A DNA stretch of 64,000 nucleotides from Deroplatys truncata (GCA_030765065.1 CM060977.1:161767052-161831051), one strand, 5' to 3'; positions 22,451-35,371 are shown, counted from the stretch's first letter. Program-made: numbers and translations. The notes: a model not told the origin generated them from the sequence alone.

Positions 22451-22697
22451 ACTTTCTCTACTATTTACCTACAGTAAGTACAGGAAGTATTGCATTCCAC
22501 CCAAAATCTTAATACCGAGATTTCACAGGAAATGCAGGCTTTTATCTCCCTGAATCCAGAAAAAGCATTTTTAAAGCCAAGTGTGGTGTATGTGTACCAA
22601 ACTTGGTATTTAAGTTTAGCATATTCAAAGGATGTAACTTGAGTATTCTCAAGAAAATCTCTCCACAAAACTACATTATATGTAAACTTATTTGAGA
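22451..22697 (+). mobile_element. Old R1 copy, 5' part (host of nested R1)
   Basis: A diverged R1 start (ACTTTCTCTACTATTTACC) interrupted at a T-run by a younger R1. It resumes at 23567. Confidence 0.85.
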
Positions 22698-22703
22698 TTT
22701 TTT

Positions 22704-23560
22704 ACTTTCTCTACTACTTATAATAAGTAGGGGAAGTATTGTATTCCATCCAAAAATTCGATACCAAGATTTCACTGGAAATATATGTTTTGAGGCCCCC
22801 TGAATCCAAAAAAAAAAAAGCATTTTTGGGAACGTGTCCGTGTGTGCGTGTGCGCGTGCGCGTATTTTTTTTTTTTTAACAGAAACTCAGAAACGAACAG
22901 TCAGATAAACACCAAACTTGGTATTTAGGTTCAGTATCTTCCAGAGATGCAACATGAAGGTTTTCAAGAAAATCCCCCCACCCCAGATTACCCTTTACAT
23001 GGAACAGTTTTCGAAAGTTTTAATTTTCTCAAAAATGGTTCTTAACAATTTTGATTAAAATATCATATATTTAAGATACTTTCATGACAAATAAAATGTA
23101 TATCTCGAATTTTCTGGGAATGTCTCCAAAAGTATTCTTCATTGTGAACGACTTTTGCATAATTCGTAGACCATAAGAGATAGACAAAATTTTACTACAC
23201 AAAAAATGTAGATCGCATTAAAATACACAATTTGTAATACATTTTTTTGTTGAGTTAACCATTTCTGAGATATTGCTTGTTATTCCCTTAAACTTTCCAA
23301 TACTTATACTTTTTCTCAAATGGGAATTTGTTATTCATTTTTTTTTTGTCCTGGTAATACAAAGAGAACCACATAGCAACCAGCTCTTAAAATATTTGAC
23401 TATCACTTAAAACCTACCAATTCCCCTTGCATCTACAAGAAAATTAGCAATAAGATTAACATCTCGATATCTCGTTTAACATGAAGCATATGGAGAATAA
23501 GTGTTTGCAAAAATAGTTTGTACAAGAGTAGAGAAAGTCATGTGAGTGTAACACATCAGA
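22704..23560 (+). mobile_element. R1 repeat, full copy nested in an older R1
   Basis: An 857-bp copy with both ends (ACTTTCTCTACTACTTATAA ... ACACATCAGA), preceded by six T's and followed by TGTTTT. Confidence 0.93.
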
Positions 23561-23566
23561 TGTTTT

Positions 23567-24028
23567 ATTTTCATAAAAATGGCTTGAGCGATTTTGATTA
23601 AGATACAATATGTTTAAGATTTTGCAGTATACCCTGTTTTGTCATCTTCATTTTGAATGACTTTTGTATACATATTTGGTAAACTGTTAAGATAGACAAA
23701 ATCTTGCTTCACAAAAAATGTAGATCTCATTAAAGCATACAATTTATGTCAAATAAAAATTTTAGTGGAGTGAACCATTTCCAAGACATTGCTTCTTATA
23801 AGTTTGAATTTTCAAAGACATACTTTTCTCAAATGTTAAGGCACAATTCATTTTGTTTTTCTTTTTTTTTTCCCCTGGTCATGTAAAGAGCATTGATTTT
23901 GAGGCATCAAATAGCAACATGCTTCTGTATCGTACAACAAAATGTATAAATATGTATTGAAAGCTTATCTGGATTAAGAAGAAGCAGATTCGATGACTAG
24001 AGAAGTAATGTGAATGCAAAACATCAGA
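23567..24028 (+). mobile_element. Old R1 copy, 3' part
   Basis: It continues the copy begun at 22451, with the diverged R1 order preserved (gattttgattaagata, acaaaaaatgtagatc, gagtgaaccattt) and the end AAAACATCAGA. Confidence 0.85.
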
Positions 24029-24040
24029 TGTTTTTATCTC

Positions 24041-24265
24041 CAAATTGCTATTTGTCTTTTTTTTTCCTCATCTTTTTCTTTATGGTCCAGCAAAGAAAAC
24101 AGAATTTTAAAGCCTTTACACAGTGACCCTCTAAAAGATTTGGCCTATCGCTTTAGCTTACTGTATTCTTCTTATATCTGCGAAAAAGTATGTAAATGTA
24201 TATAACGAATATTTAACTTTAATAACTAGAAGTAGGTAGAAAAATAAGGTTTTGTGTGAATAGTT
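24041..24265 (+). mobile_element. Very old R1-like 3' fragment
   Basis: Weak similarity in order to the R1 3' third (gtccagcaaagaaaac, ctatcgctttagcttactgt, agaagtaggtag). Low certainty. Confidence 0.4.
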
Positions 24266-24522
24266 TGGAGAAGATTTTTTTTTTAAATTTTATTTGTAAT
24301 ATTAGCCAATGGGTGGTATTAATAAAAGCGAGCCATGGCTCACTTCCATATCAATAAAATGCAACAACTCAAGCTTAGCGTGACCTTCGACTTATCAACG
24401 ACTTAACCCCTCCTCCTAGCGAGTCACGGCTCTAGCCGTGGTATTAATAAAACGGAACTGTGACTTCACTTTAAGGGTCATGGCTTACGATTTCTTAAGC
24501 CACCTCAGTAGCTGTCTCAAAC

Positions 24523-24800
24523 TTGAAGGCGATGGCTCAGTTGCAAGTGAACATCAACCTGAGAAATGAAAAATACTATAAAATGTGCCGGGATTCTGAA
24601 GACTACAATTATAAACAACTTTATACATTTGAGAAAGAAAACGTGAGTTGGCTCGCCCAGCATTTCCTTCCGGAAACTGTGGATACAAGAGGAAAGGCCT
24701 TACTAGAGATGGAAAAATGAGAATATGTCTACGCTGCATTGGGGACCCCGGATTCCGGAGGACTTGGGCGTTTGACAAGGTATGGTTTAAATATATTTTG
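24523..24800 (+). pseudogene. Harbinger transposase N-terminal fragment
   Basis: The frame with NVSWLAQHFLPETVDTRGKA ends at a stop, but the same frame continues MRICLRCIGDPGFRRTWAFD, matching the RG..L...KMRICLRYIGDPGFQ region of Harbinger transposases. The DDE domain is missing. Confidence 0.75.
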
Positions 24801-25059
24801 GAAAGTTTCTTTTGGCATTAAACAAAAATCGAGAAACTGGAACAAATTTCCAGCAACCACTGCAGCACTACAAGCTGCTAAATTTGAATGGCAGCATTAT
24901 TTTACGTAATTGCAACCTCTCAAAAACAGCAAAACGTTTTGTAACCTTGAATTATTTCATAAAACAGAGCTTTACTAGTAGCATCAATAAACTAGAGAAT
25001 AATCGAAAGTCGTCCTTACTATTCTTACCTCTTAACGAAACTAGATGGATTTGATTCCC

Positions 25060-25544
25060 CTTGAATAAGGTCTAAAAACTTGTTTTCCCAGTTTTTCAGG
25101 GCTATGGCCTTGTTGCTTGTCCTTTGCAGATCAGTCATTCATTTTTAGGCGACTTTTCATATTTCTTATTTTCTTTGCTATCTGGTCTTCTGTTAGGCGA
25201 AGATTCAAATTCTCTTTTAGTTTTCGCTGCAATTCGGTCATAGCACAAGCCTTTTCCACTTGTCCGCAGGCAGCTGAGATTTGCTGATCTCTTTTGGTGG
25301 TTAAGTTCACTAAAGAAGATACAAACTGATTGCTTTTTTCAGTCATTTCATTACTGCCACACTGAACTGAATGTTTACTGCTGCTCGACAATAATGCATT
25401 TGCAATCAGGAAGAGGGGAAACACCGCAATCATAGAGCCAAGGCTGAGCAGGGAGGGGAAGTGTTTATTAATACCAAATCTGTGACTCCCGACTTGCTGC
25501 GACCGACGACTTGGTTTTGTTACAAGCCATGGCTCATTAGTCAC
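25060..25544 (-). pseudogene. Harbinger-associated Myb/SANT-like protein fragment
   Basis: A 137-codon minus-strand frame whose C-terminal part (LRLTEDQIAKKIRNMKSRL) is a SANT/Myb-like helix, preceded by a Ser-rich linker. Similarity appears to continue past the stop toward 25060 (NWENKFLDLIQGE). The partner protein normally binds the element ends with the transposase. The N-terminal half of this frame includes the terminal repeat and is probably not real coding. Confidence 0.6.
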
Positions 25545-25571
25545 GGCTCGCTTATATTAATACCACCCAAT

Positions 25572-26785
25572 GTCTCAAATATTGAAGTTTTAACGTTGCT
25601 ATACAGTCATAAGTAGAGGTGTGCAATCTATGCAACCTCCACTGCACATATTCTAAATCATTATATGCTCGTTTCATATGAATTATAGCACAGTACTATC
25701 TATAATTCTTCACACTGTTTTGTTAAGGGGTGTTTATTATTTTGTTACGGAATGGTAGATTAAAATCTTTTCAGAATCTGTGCCTTATCTTTCTAATAGC
25801 TAAACATATTTTTCCTCTTCTGATAATTTAGTTATTAATGCCTAAACACACAATAAGGCACCATTACAACATAAAAGCTTTTGCCAGCTTGATCTATTTC
25901 TCTTCTGGAACAAGGATGAAAGATAGCAGTTCATTTAGCTTCAAGATTGTTGCAATTGGCCAACTGCCCGGCCATATGTTGAAAGTTCTGCACATGTGAA
26001 CAGAGATGGTAACAATCTTTAAACATAGCACAGTTGCTTAGAACAGAAATATCTGTAGAATTGGAACTGTGGATTAATGTATGTTTTTAAACAAATAATA
26101 ATTTTTTTTTCTCAATTCTAAAAATTTTTGGCTAATTGTTCAGTTTGATTTGTCTTCTACCCAAAAAATAATATATTCCTGAAGGCCTATTTTGTATGTT
26201 TAATTCCGCCCCCCCCCCCCACAGCAAATTCAGCTCTTCCTTTTTATTTGCTTCTATTATATATTTTTATTATATTTATGTATTAACTTTTGTTATCTAA
26301 TGCCAACTCCAAGCTTTCACAGACACATGGTTTCTCCTATCACAACAAAATTGCAGTCAACTACTTAGGTTGGATACCTTTAAGGTATAGGATCATTAGT
26401 TGGCAGATACATGGTTAAATATAATAGGACAATGATGGTCAGGGAGGTAGATAAAAGTACATTCTTTTTAAGAATATGAAAATGCACTGATTACAATTGC
26501 AGTTTATTGTTTTTAAAAACTATTCTTAAACATCAAGATAAAAATGAAAACCTAAACTATATTATTCTTCTGTATAATGTAGATGAATTTAGTTGGATTT
26601 GTAACTATTTTCAACAGTTTTAAACTTTTTAGAAAATCTTGTCTTTCCTTATTTCTGAGAGAGACTCATTTTACTGAAAATTGTTCTTTTTAGGTTAAAA
26701 TAAAACTTCAGGATAGACATAATAAACAATTTGGTACAAGGAGCGTTTTGTACTAGCATATTAAAACTGATTAATTATAAATAAA
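25572..26785. other. AT-rich intron sequence, no feature recognised
   Basis: Contains a C-run (CGCCCCCCCCCCC) at 26207-26220 and nothing else assignable. Confidence 0.4.
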
Positions 26786-26789
26786 AAAA

Positions 26790-27166
26790 TCTGATGTTGC
26801 TTCACATTACTTCTCTACCCTCTATGGTTTATTGTATATTTCTCTTGCAATCAGTTGCTACAAAAGCGATATTTTTCTGTCTATTTCATGTTAATTGAGG
26901 TAAACATTTGCAGAAATAGTTTAATTATACATTTCATTGTATGTACAGAGGGGATTCAGTGATAGTGAAATCTTTAAAAAGCAGGTCACTATATGCTGGC
27001 ATTGACATTCTATAGCATGAAATCACAAGAAACAACTGAATGGTGCTAGCATATTAAAACATGATGAAGTATTGAATAATTCAAACCAGTAACAATCAAT
27101 ACCTATCTTGTAAATGACTAATGTTGCAAAAAAAGTTACTTGAAATAAGTTAAGTGTTTTGTCATG

Positions 27167-27224
<58 letters not shown>

Positions 27225-27589
27225 AATCATATTATTAGGAGCTATTTTTGAGGAAATGAAGAATAATGAAATGTTTTCTGTGTAAAGCGTAGTTTGGGTT
27301 GGCGAGATTTTCTTGAAAATGTTTGCGTCACATCTTTGGAAGATGCTGGACTCAAATACCAAGTTTGGTAACAATCCCACATTTTATTTTGAGTTATGCT
27401 GTTCTCTCTCTCTCCCCCTTCCTCCCTCCCTCCCTCTCTCTCACACACACATGGACCTATTTCTAAACAATGTTTTTTTTTTATCTGGATTTAGGGAGTC
27501 TCCAAACATGTATTTTTTATGAAATTTCAGTACCGAGTGTTTGGGTGAAATGCAATACTCTGTGCACTAGGTATGCCTTAGCAAAAGTA
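26790..27589 (-). mobile_element. Old R1 copy with (TA)n and (CT)n expansions
   Basis: Minus-oriented, diverged R1 starting TCTGATGTTGC and ending AAAAGT. A (TA)n of about 50 bp has grown at 27168-27220, and a CT/CA-rich tract (27404-27450) occupies the usual microsatellite position. Confidence 0.78.
27168..27220. repeat. (TA)n microsatellite
   Basis: About 26 dinucleotide units inside an old R1 copy. Confidence 0.97.
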
Positions 27590-27724
27590 AAAGTTATTAT
27601 CTCAAAAATAGTAAGATATAGTGTATTAAAATGTCGTTCTGTACCAAAAAGCATAAAATTCAGGTGTTGTATTAAATTACTAGCAATTGTTTAAAATGCC
27701 AGTATTTCATGATATAGAAAAAAA

Positions 27725-28659
27725 GTGATGTGTTACACTCACATGACTTTCTCTACTCTTGTACAAACTATTTTTACAAACCCTTATTCTACATCTATTT
27801 CATATTAATCGAGATAAACATTTGCAGAAACGATCTTTTTACATGCAAAGAGAATTACATTTTACACAAAGCGACCAGTTCTAAAAATATTTGACTATCA
27901 CTTAAGGCGTACTATGTTCCCCTTGTTTTGTATTTGCAAGGGCAATATAGAAATACAGTAGCCTTTAAGCATAGACATTTCTTAATAGCTGGTTGCTATG
28001 TGCAGCACCATTCTCTTTGCCACAGATTAATACTCTTTGCATATCCAAGACAAAAAAATGAATAACGAATTTCCATTTGAGAAAATAAGTATTGAAAAAT
28101 TTAAGGGAATAACAAGCAATATCTTGAAAATGGTTCATTCAACAAAAATAATGTATGACATAAATTATGTATTTTAATGCGGTCTACATTTTTTGTGTAG
28201 TAAAATTTTGTCTATCTCTTATGGTTTACCAGGTATGCAAAAGTTGTTCACAATATAGAATACTTTTGAGACATTCCCAGAAAATTCAAGATATACATTT
28301 TATTTGTCATGAAAGTATCTTAAATATATGATATTTTAATCAAAATCGTTAAGAGCCATTTTTGAGAAAATTAAAATTTTCGAAAAATGTTCCATGTAGA
28401 GGGTAATCTGGGGTGGGGGGATTTTCTTGAAAACCTTCGTGTCGCATCTCTGGAAGATACTGAAACTAAATACCAAGTTTGGTGTTTATCCGACTGTTCG
28501 TTTCTGAGTTATGCTGTTTACAGACACACGGACATGTTTCCAAAAATGCTTTTTTTGGATTCAGGGGTCTCAAAACATATATTTCCGGTGAAATCTCGGT
28601 ATCGAATTTTTGGGTGGAATACAATACTTCCCCTACTTACTATACGTAGTAGAGAAAGT
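27725..28659 (-). mobile_element. R1 repeat, long subfamily (935 bp)
   Basis: Both ends are present (GTGATGTGTTACACTCACATG ... TACTATACGTAGTAG + AGAAAGT). It carries the extra ~100-bp block around 27930-28045 (gcaccattctctttgccacag) that marks the long subfamily. Confidence 0.92.
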
Positions 28660-28664
28660 AAAAA

Positions 28665-29235
28665 GAGAAAAATTCCATAAAAATCTCATCCCTAGCTTTA
28701 CCGCAAAACTGTATAATAGTGAACATGGTATATGATAGCGTCAAGAGTAACAAACGTTAGCTATTCATTTGACTGAGCAACATCTGTTCCGTCTTCTGAT
28801 AGATGGAAACCTTGTGCTATCATGACTCGACTGTCATTGCCAGAGGAATGCTTTTTGGCAGTTCTATATCTAGTTTTCTTTCTTTCTCCTTGTTCATATT
28901 TATATACTACTGCCCTCTCCTTCATTTACAGCTCTCTCCTTATTGCCGATTCTCTTATACCTCCATGAGGGCATCTCGGAATTATTGCAGTAAGTGATGT
29001 TGCATCTGTTTTTCGAACGGATAATCTTCAAGTTTGAGCCATGACTTTTTTTTAAGCAAAATACGACGCATTTCCACTTGAATCCAATTTTAGAACAAAC
29101 TCCAGCATCTGGTTACAACTTTGCCCTTAATAAATTACTTCAGGTGCTTAAACCCTCAAAGTTTATCGTGTTGTAGATTGTTTACGGACACGCGATCTTA
29201 AAATATGTAACATATGTTACGCGTATATGTCAGAT
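28665..29235. other. Intron sequence, no feature recognised
   Basis: Unassigned. Short frames lack splice sites. Confidence 0.4.
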
Positions 29236-29243
29236 TTTGAGTC

Positions 29244-29306
29244 TTCGTTCGTTCGTTCGTTCGTTCGTTCGTTCGTTCGTTCCTTCGTTTGTTCGTTCGT
29301 TCGTTT
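29244..29306 (+). repeat. (TTCG)n microsatellite
   Basis: About 15 units with a few interruptions. The Arg-Ser-Phe-Val frame across it is an artefact. Confidence 0.96.
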
Positions 29307-29738
29307 ATCATAAAGAAGTTCTAGGCGTTATACTAATTTCTAACCCGAGTTGCGTATTTGGAACTGTGCTGTGTGACCACGGTGACCTACGATCTAGACC
29401 AGACCTCTACCTATACAAGTGAAACAGCTTTATATCCGTTTGTTAGACAAGGAATCATAATCGCTTGTCAACAATACCAAGCTTGTGACTTATTTATGCT
29501 CGTATATGATCAGGACATTATCATAACATACACTGTTATAGTAAAACTAAATAAAATACATTATTTGTGCAAAATATTGTAGGGAAGGAAATTTCAAACC
29601 TCTTAAACTACGTTTGCTCTCATGTGTCGTGTGACGAGTATTCTTTCGTTCCATTGGTGCGATGGGATTAGAAACGTATAGATGCCAACTCTTGAGATTT
29701 CATATATCTCGGCAGTTCTGTTTTTTTTTTTTTTTTTT

Positions 29739-30524
29739 ACTTTCTCTACTACGTATAGTAAGTAGGGGAAGTATTGTATTCCACCCAAAAATACGATACC
29801 GAGATTTCACCGGAAATATATGTTTTGAGGCCCCCTGAATCCAAAAAAGCATTTTCGGAAACATGTCCGCGTGTGTGTCTGTAAACAGTATAAATCAGAA
29901 ACGAACAGTCGGATAAATACCAAACTTGGTATTTAGGTTCAGCATCTTCGAGAGATGCGACACGAAGGTTTTCAAGAAAATACCCCCACCCCAGATTACC
30001 CTTTACATGGAACATTTTCGAAAATTTTAATTTTCTCAAAAATGGCTCAAACGATTTTAATTAAAATATCATATATTTAAGATACTTTCATGACAAATAA
30101 AATGTATATCTTGAATTTCCTGGGAATGTCTCCAAAAGTATTCTTCATTGTGAACGACTTTTGCATAACTGGTAAAGCATAAGAGATAGACAAAATTTTA
30201 CTACTTTTTTTTTTTGAGTGAACCATTTTCGAGACATTGCTTGTTATTCTCTTAAATTTCCCAATACTTATACTTTTTTCTCAAATGGAAATTCGTTATT
30301 CTTTTTTCTTTTTGTTCTGGTAATGCAAAGAGAATGGAATACTCCACATAGCAACCAGCTCTTAGAATATTTGACTATCGCTTAAAGCCTACCAATTCCC
30401 CTTGCATCTACAAGAAAATTAGCAATAAGATTAACATCTCGATTAACATGAAGCATATGGAGAATAAGCGTTTAAAATAGTTTGTACAAGAGTAGAGAAA
30501 GTAATGTGATTGTAACGCATCAGA
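29739..30524 (+). mobile_element. R1 repeat, full copy (786 bp)
   Basis: It is preceded by about 18 T's and ends ACGCATCAGA. A deletion of about 45 bp removes the acaaaaaatgtagatcgc segment near 30200. Confidence 0.92.
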
Positions 30525-30529
30525 TTTTT

Positions 30530-31178
30530 ATGTTCATGAAAACAGATATATCGTAATTATACACCACAAGCCTGTGAAAGCTGGGTGCTGCCGAAACAAA
30601 ACTTCGGCGTTTCAACAATGTTAATCACCTCATTCTACTAAGACATCACAGCCGATACCTTGAATTGGTGTTTAATAATGGCATAGAGATTTTTGTTTCG
30701 GTGTGCGAGGGACCACACCAGAAAAGAGAACGCATCTAAGCATTGAGGTGGCGCCGCAGTAATGTGGGCGATTCGCCGGAATTTTGTGTTTTATTTCATA
30801 CCAATGGAGCTACTGACACGAAGCTGTCGCACTTAAAGCAAAACTTAAATATCATCAGGAAGTGACATCGAAACCATAATCTTGAATACAGAAAAACTGC
30901 TCCATACAGTCCACGAAGACAATGATAATAGTGGAGGTAAACTTCTGTAGCCTCGGATCATCAATCAGACATGCTGAGAAGGCGGAGACAATACTGTATA
31001 CTATATTATTTCCAAATATTAGCTTCACTTGATTTCTTTTCGAGTTTCTTCTCTGCTGCAGAGGTTGGGGTGTACTGTGTAGAAGCGTGTTGTCGGAAAT
31101 CAACTTCTGAATTGAACCTATAGCAGCAAACGGGCTAGATCACAAGGCTGTTATAATGTATTTTAGAATCATGTGTAA
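30530..31178. other. Intron sequence, no feature recognised
   Basis: Unassigned, somewhat less AT-rich than average. Confidence 0.4.
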
Positions 31179-31180
31179 AC

Positions 31181-32410
31181 TACTACATGATCAAAAGTAT
31201 CCGGACACCTGGCTGAAAATGACGTGGCACCCTCCATCGGTAATGCTGGAAGTCAATATGGTGTTGGCCCACCCTTAGCCTTGATGACAGCATTCACTCT
31301 CGCAGGCATACTTTCAATCAGGTACTGGAAAGTTTCTTGGGGAATGGCAGCCCATTTTTCACGGAGTGCGGAACTGAAGAGAGGTATCGATGTAGGTCGG
31401 TGAGGCCTGGCACGAAGTCGGCGTTCCAAAACATCCCAAAGGTGTTCTATAGGATTCAAGTCAGAACTCTGTGCAGGCCAGTCCATTACAGAGATGTTAT
31501 TGTCGTGTAACCACTCCACCACAACCCGTGCAGTATGAACAGGTGCTCGATCGTTTTGAAAGATGCAATCGCCATCCCCGAATTGCTCTTCAACAGTGGG
31601 AAGCAAGAAGGTGCTTAAAATATCAATGTAGGTCTGCGCTGTGATCGTACCACGCAAAACAACAAGGGGTGCAAGCCCCCTCGAGGAAAAACACGACCAC
31701 ACCATACCACCACCATCTCCGAATTTCACTGTTGGCACTGCACACGCTGGCAGATGACGTTCACCGGGAATTCGCCATACCCACACGCTGCCATCGGATC
31801 GCCACATTGTGTACCGTGATTCGTCACTCCACACAACTTTTGCCACTGTTCAATCGTGTAATGTTGACGCTCCTTACACCTAGCGAGGTGTCGTTTTGCA
31901 TTTTCCTGCGTGATGTGTGGCTTATGAGCAGCCGCTCAACCATGGAATCAAAGAATTCTCACCTCACGCCTAACTGTCATAGTACTTGAGGTGGATCATG
32001 ATAAAGTTTGGAATTCCTATGTGATGGTCTGGATAGATGTCTGCCTATTACTCTTTACGACCCTCTTCAAATGTAGGCGGTCTCTGTCAGTCAAAAGATG
32101 AGGTCGGCCTGTACGTTTTTGTGCTGTGCATGTCCCTTCACGTTTCCACTTCACTATCACATCAGAAACAGTGGACCTAGGGATGTTTAGGAGTGTGTAA
32201 ATCTCGCGTACAGACTTGCCACAAGTGACACCCAATCACCTGACCACGTTCGAAGTCCGTGAGTTCCTCGAGCGTCCCATTCTGCTGTTTCACGATTTCT
32301 AATGACTACTGACGTCGCGGATGAGTACCAGGCAGTAGGTGGCAGCACAATGCACATAAGATGAAAAGCGTATGTTTGTGGGGTGTCCGGATACTTTTGA
32401 TCACATAGTG
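31181..32410 (-). mobile_element. Tc1-family transposon, copy 2 (better preserved)
   Basis: A 1230-bp sister of the element at 1601-2802, with GATCAAAAGTATCCGGACACC-type ends and TA at the right flank; the left TA is less clear. Confidence 0.92.
31253..32280 (-). pseudogene. Tc1 transposase pseudogene, catalytic domain nearly intact
   Basis: A 197-codon open stretch (31846-31253) holds all three catalytic positions of a DD34E Tc1 transposase: WSDES, QNDRAPVHTARV (consensus HDN here ND) and DLNPIEHLWDVLERRLR. It runs to the C-terminus GGPTPY. The N-terminal part (SVREIYTLLNIPRSTVSDVI and GRPHLLTDRDRLHLKRVV) is in two other frames, with a stop after QTIT and a frameshift near the start. Not active as it stands, but younger than copy 1. 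Confidence 0.92.
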
Positions 32411-32632
32411 TACGTGCCCCGGTTTCACGGACTTCAACGATTCCAATCCTGGGACCCAAAACCCACTTTTGTTATATGTCATATCGTAACTGACCAATAG
32501 TATGGCTGAAACATTTTTTTAGACGGTAGATAATCGTTGTCTTCCATAGTAACACATAGGATATAGGGTATACAATGGAATGGGACACCTCGCCTACTGC
32601 GACTTACACAGATCTATTGCGGCTACCACTCC

Positions 32633-32945
32633 AGGCGGAAGTGAGGAAGTGAAGGAGCCATAGAAGTCTACAGGCCACAGAGACGCTCAGAACTGCCTTA
32701 AATTTTCTGGCTCGAAGACCCGACCCACTAATTTAGCTGTTCAGAGAAGGGAATGAACGACGCTTACAGCCACGCTGCCCTCTGGTTTTCATGGGGAATA
32801 CTCTTTCCTTGGAGCAATCATCCGCACTATCTGTCCGACCAGGGAAAACCACGAAAAACCCAAGGTTAGAGTGAGTGGTCGACGGGAATCGAACGCAGAA
32901 CTTCCCGAATGCGAACCTCGCATGTTACTGCGGTGTCAACTCATT
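32633..32945 (-). mobile_element. SINE-C copy (tRNA-derived)
   Basis: The minus-strand head has a B-box-like GTTCGATTCCCGTCG (near 32885). It shares the accacgaaaaaccc segment and the gcattcggga segment with the copy at 55740-56325. Confidence 0.7.
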
Positions 32946-32949
32946 CAGT

Positions 32950-34540
32950 ATAGTAACACATACAAGTGCTCCTAACGCACTTTTCTGCCCTTTGCTCATA
33001 AAAGTGTGCTCTTCTGTGTTTCTTACTTTCGTCATACAGTTCCTTTTTTGGGGGGGGGGGTTTAAATTTTGTTTTTAACTGGTACCTTTTAACACAAAGG
33101 AACTTTGGTTCAACTAAACTGCCTAAGAACTCCGTTGTAAAGTTAGTACTGGAGTAGAAGATTGTAGGCAATAAAGTCAAAGTGAAGGGTTTATAGCTGT
33201 CTTTAAAGCTAAACAGCAGCCCACTTGAACACAAAAGTGGGTAAGCCCCAAGGATGTGACCTTATCCGACCTTGCGCTCAAGAAATCTGTCTTTCCTCTT
33301 CCTGGTCTATATTTATCTAAATTGACGGCGTGCAACATTTCATGGGGGTTGTCTGTTTTCTGCTGTGTAGAAGCGGGTTAAGCTGGCTGCATTTTATGAC
33401 CAAACTGACATAGCCCCAGTTTAACGACCGTTCTTGCATCAGCTATTTGCTCTTGACAACCTAAAACCACAGTCTACCACCAATATTGTAATGCACCAGG
33501 GTTTTGGCCAGCAGTTGTCGCGGTAATCTTTCGTGTTATCTTTTTTTTCTGAGATCCTGTTATTGTTTTACTATTTTGAATTTTGGGTTCTTTGTCCTCC
33601 GGCTAGCTATTATTACTCAGTCGACCAAATATCTCTTGAACAGGGTGTGTAAACGGAAAGGAGTTGTTACTAAAAGATAACACTGATAAAAGAATTTGTT
33701 TTTACACTTTTATTGCCGTCACACCTAATTAATTTCACATATTTAATCTTGATACACGCCTGACTGAAACTGTTATATTTTTGAATGTAACTACAATCAC
33801 ATATTTGCCACGCACTATTAATTCGCGTATTTCACACTTTGTAACTAACTTTACGACGCGAGAGATTCTGTAGAATTGCGTAATATGTACCTCGTGAATG
33901 CTTCCTTAGAACTGCCTGACGTGTAAATCACGAGAGATATTTCTTAGAACTGCGCGACGTTTACCTTGTGAATGATTCTGTAGAACTGCGCGATGCTTGC
34001 CTCTGGCTCAAGAATTTATACCACCTCACCCCGATATGCCTAAACATTATAATAGAGTGCTATTGGTTAATAAATCGCGCCAACATAAGCGTCTGTTTTA
34101 TAAGCCAATCAAAATTACAAACACATATGCTCTAGGGAAGATATTCCCTCCATTTCTAAAGAAAGGCGCGCTACCCTGATGCCATTTGTTTGTCTCTTCT
34201 AATTGATAAACAACTCACCCCCTCGCTTCATTGTTACCCACTCCTATTGTCAGTTTCAGTGAGGCCGTGTAAACTTATTTCCTAACAATGCTTATAGCTA
34301 ACAAACCTCTAAAATCATTGTCATACAATAATGTTAATTTACACAACAATCACTCTGGTATTCACAGTGTTGTGATCTAAAATACTGCCTCACAGTATAA
34401 TCGAGGTTAAGTTTAAATGTTTCGTTTGTCACTACCCGTATAAAAACTTCAGAATTTAAAACCTATGCTCCTACCTTCGGGAGGAAATGATGCATATTCC
34501 AGCGAGACTTGCAAATCGTCAGCTGCCCTTCAAAGAAAAA
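32950..34540. other. Intron sequence, mostly unassigned
   Basis: Includes a G-run at 33051-33060 and a short degenerate tandem array at 33871-34000. The rest shows no family resemblance. Confidence 0.4.
33871..34005 (+). repeat. Degenerate tandem array, ~35-39-bp unit x4
   Basis: Units start TAGAAYTGCG at 33871, 33906, 33945 and 33981, with shared gacgtttacctcgtgaatg-like sequence. Function unknown. Confidence 0.7.
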
Positions 34541-34543
34541 AAA

Positions 34544-35371
34544 TCTGATGTGTTACACTCACATGACTTTTTCTACTCTTGTACAAACTATTTTTACAAA
34601 CGCTTATTCTCCATATGCTTCATGTTAATCGAGATGTTAATCTTATTGCTGATTTTCTTATAGATACAAGGGCAATTGGTAGGCTTTAAGCTATAGTCAA
34701 ATATTTTAAGAGCTGGTTGCTATGTGGAGTATTCCATTTTCTTTCCATTACAAGGACAAGAAAAAATTGAATAACGAGTTTGAGAAAAACTAAGTATTGG
34801 AAAATTTAAGGGAATAACAAGCAATATCTCGAAAATGGTTCACTCAACAAAAAAATGTATATAACATAAATTGTGTATTTTAACGCGATCTACATTTTTT
34901 GTGTAGTAAAATTTTGTCTATCTCTTATGGTTTACCAGATATGCAAAAGTCGTTCACAATGAAGAATACTTTTGGAGACATTCCCAGAAAATTCGAGATA
35001 TACATTTCATTTGTCATGAAAATATCTTAAACATATGATATTTTAATCAAAATCGTTAGATCCATTTTTGAGAAAATTAAAATTTTCGAGAAATGTTCCA
35101 TGTAGAGGGTAATCTGGGGTGGGGGGGATTTTCTTGTAAACCTTCGTGTCGCATCTCTGAAAGATACTGAACCTAAATACCAAGTTTGGTGTTTATCCGA
35201 CTGTTCATTTCTGAGTTTTGCTGCTCGCAGACACACACACGGACGTGTTTCCAAAAATTCTTTTTTTGGATTCAGGGGGTCTCAAAACATATATTTCCGG
35301 TGAAATCTCGGTATTGAATTTTTGGGTGGAATACAATACTTTCCCTACTTACTATACGTAGTAGAGAAAGT
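34544..35371 (-). mobile_element. R1 repeat, full copy (828 bp)
   Basis: Minus-oriented with both ends intact (TCTGATGTGTTACACTCACATG ... GTAGAGAAAGT), flanked by A-runs. Confidence 0.94.

Larger units (their letters stand above)
24311..25568. mobile_element. PIF/Harbinger-type element, internally deleted
   Basis: A 1258-bp element with terminal inverted repeats GGGTGGTATTAATA and a 3-bp target repeat AAT (24308-24310, 25569-25571). It contains two convergent gene relics, a transposase on plus and a Myb/SANT-like protein on minus, the gene pair characteristic of this superfamily. Confidence 0.85.

Noticed and set aside
29237-29422. RSFVRSFV repeat protein
   Set aside because: Translation of a (TTCG)n microsatellite.
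33600-34270. LTR retrotransposon or solo LTR around the tandem array
   Set aside because: No TG...CA ends with target duplication and no second copy in the window.
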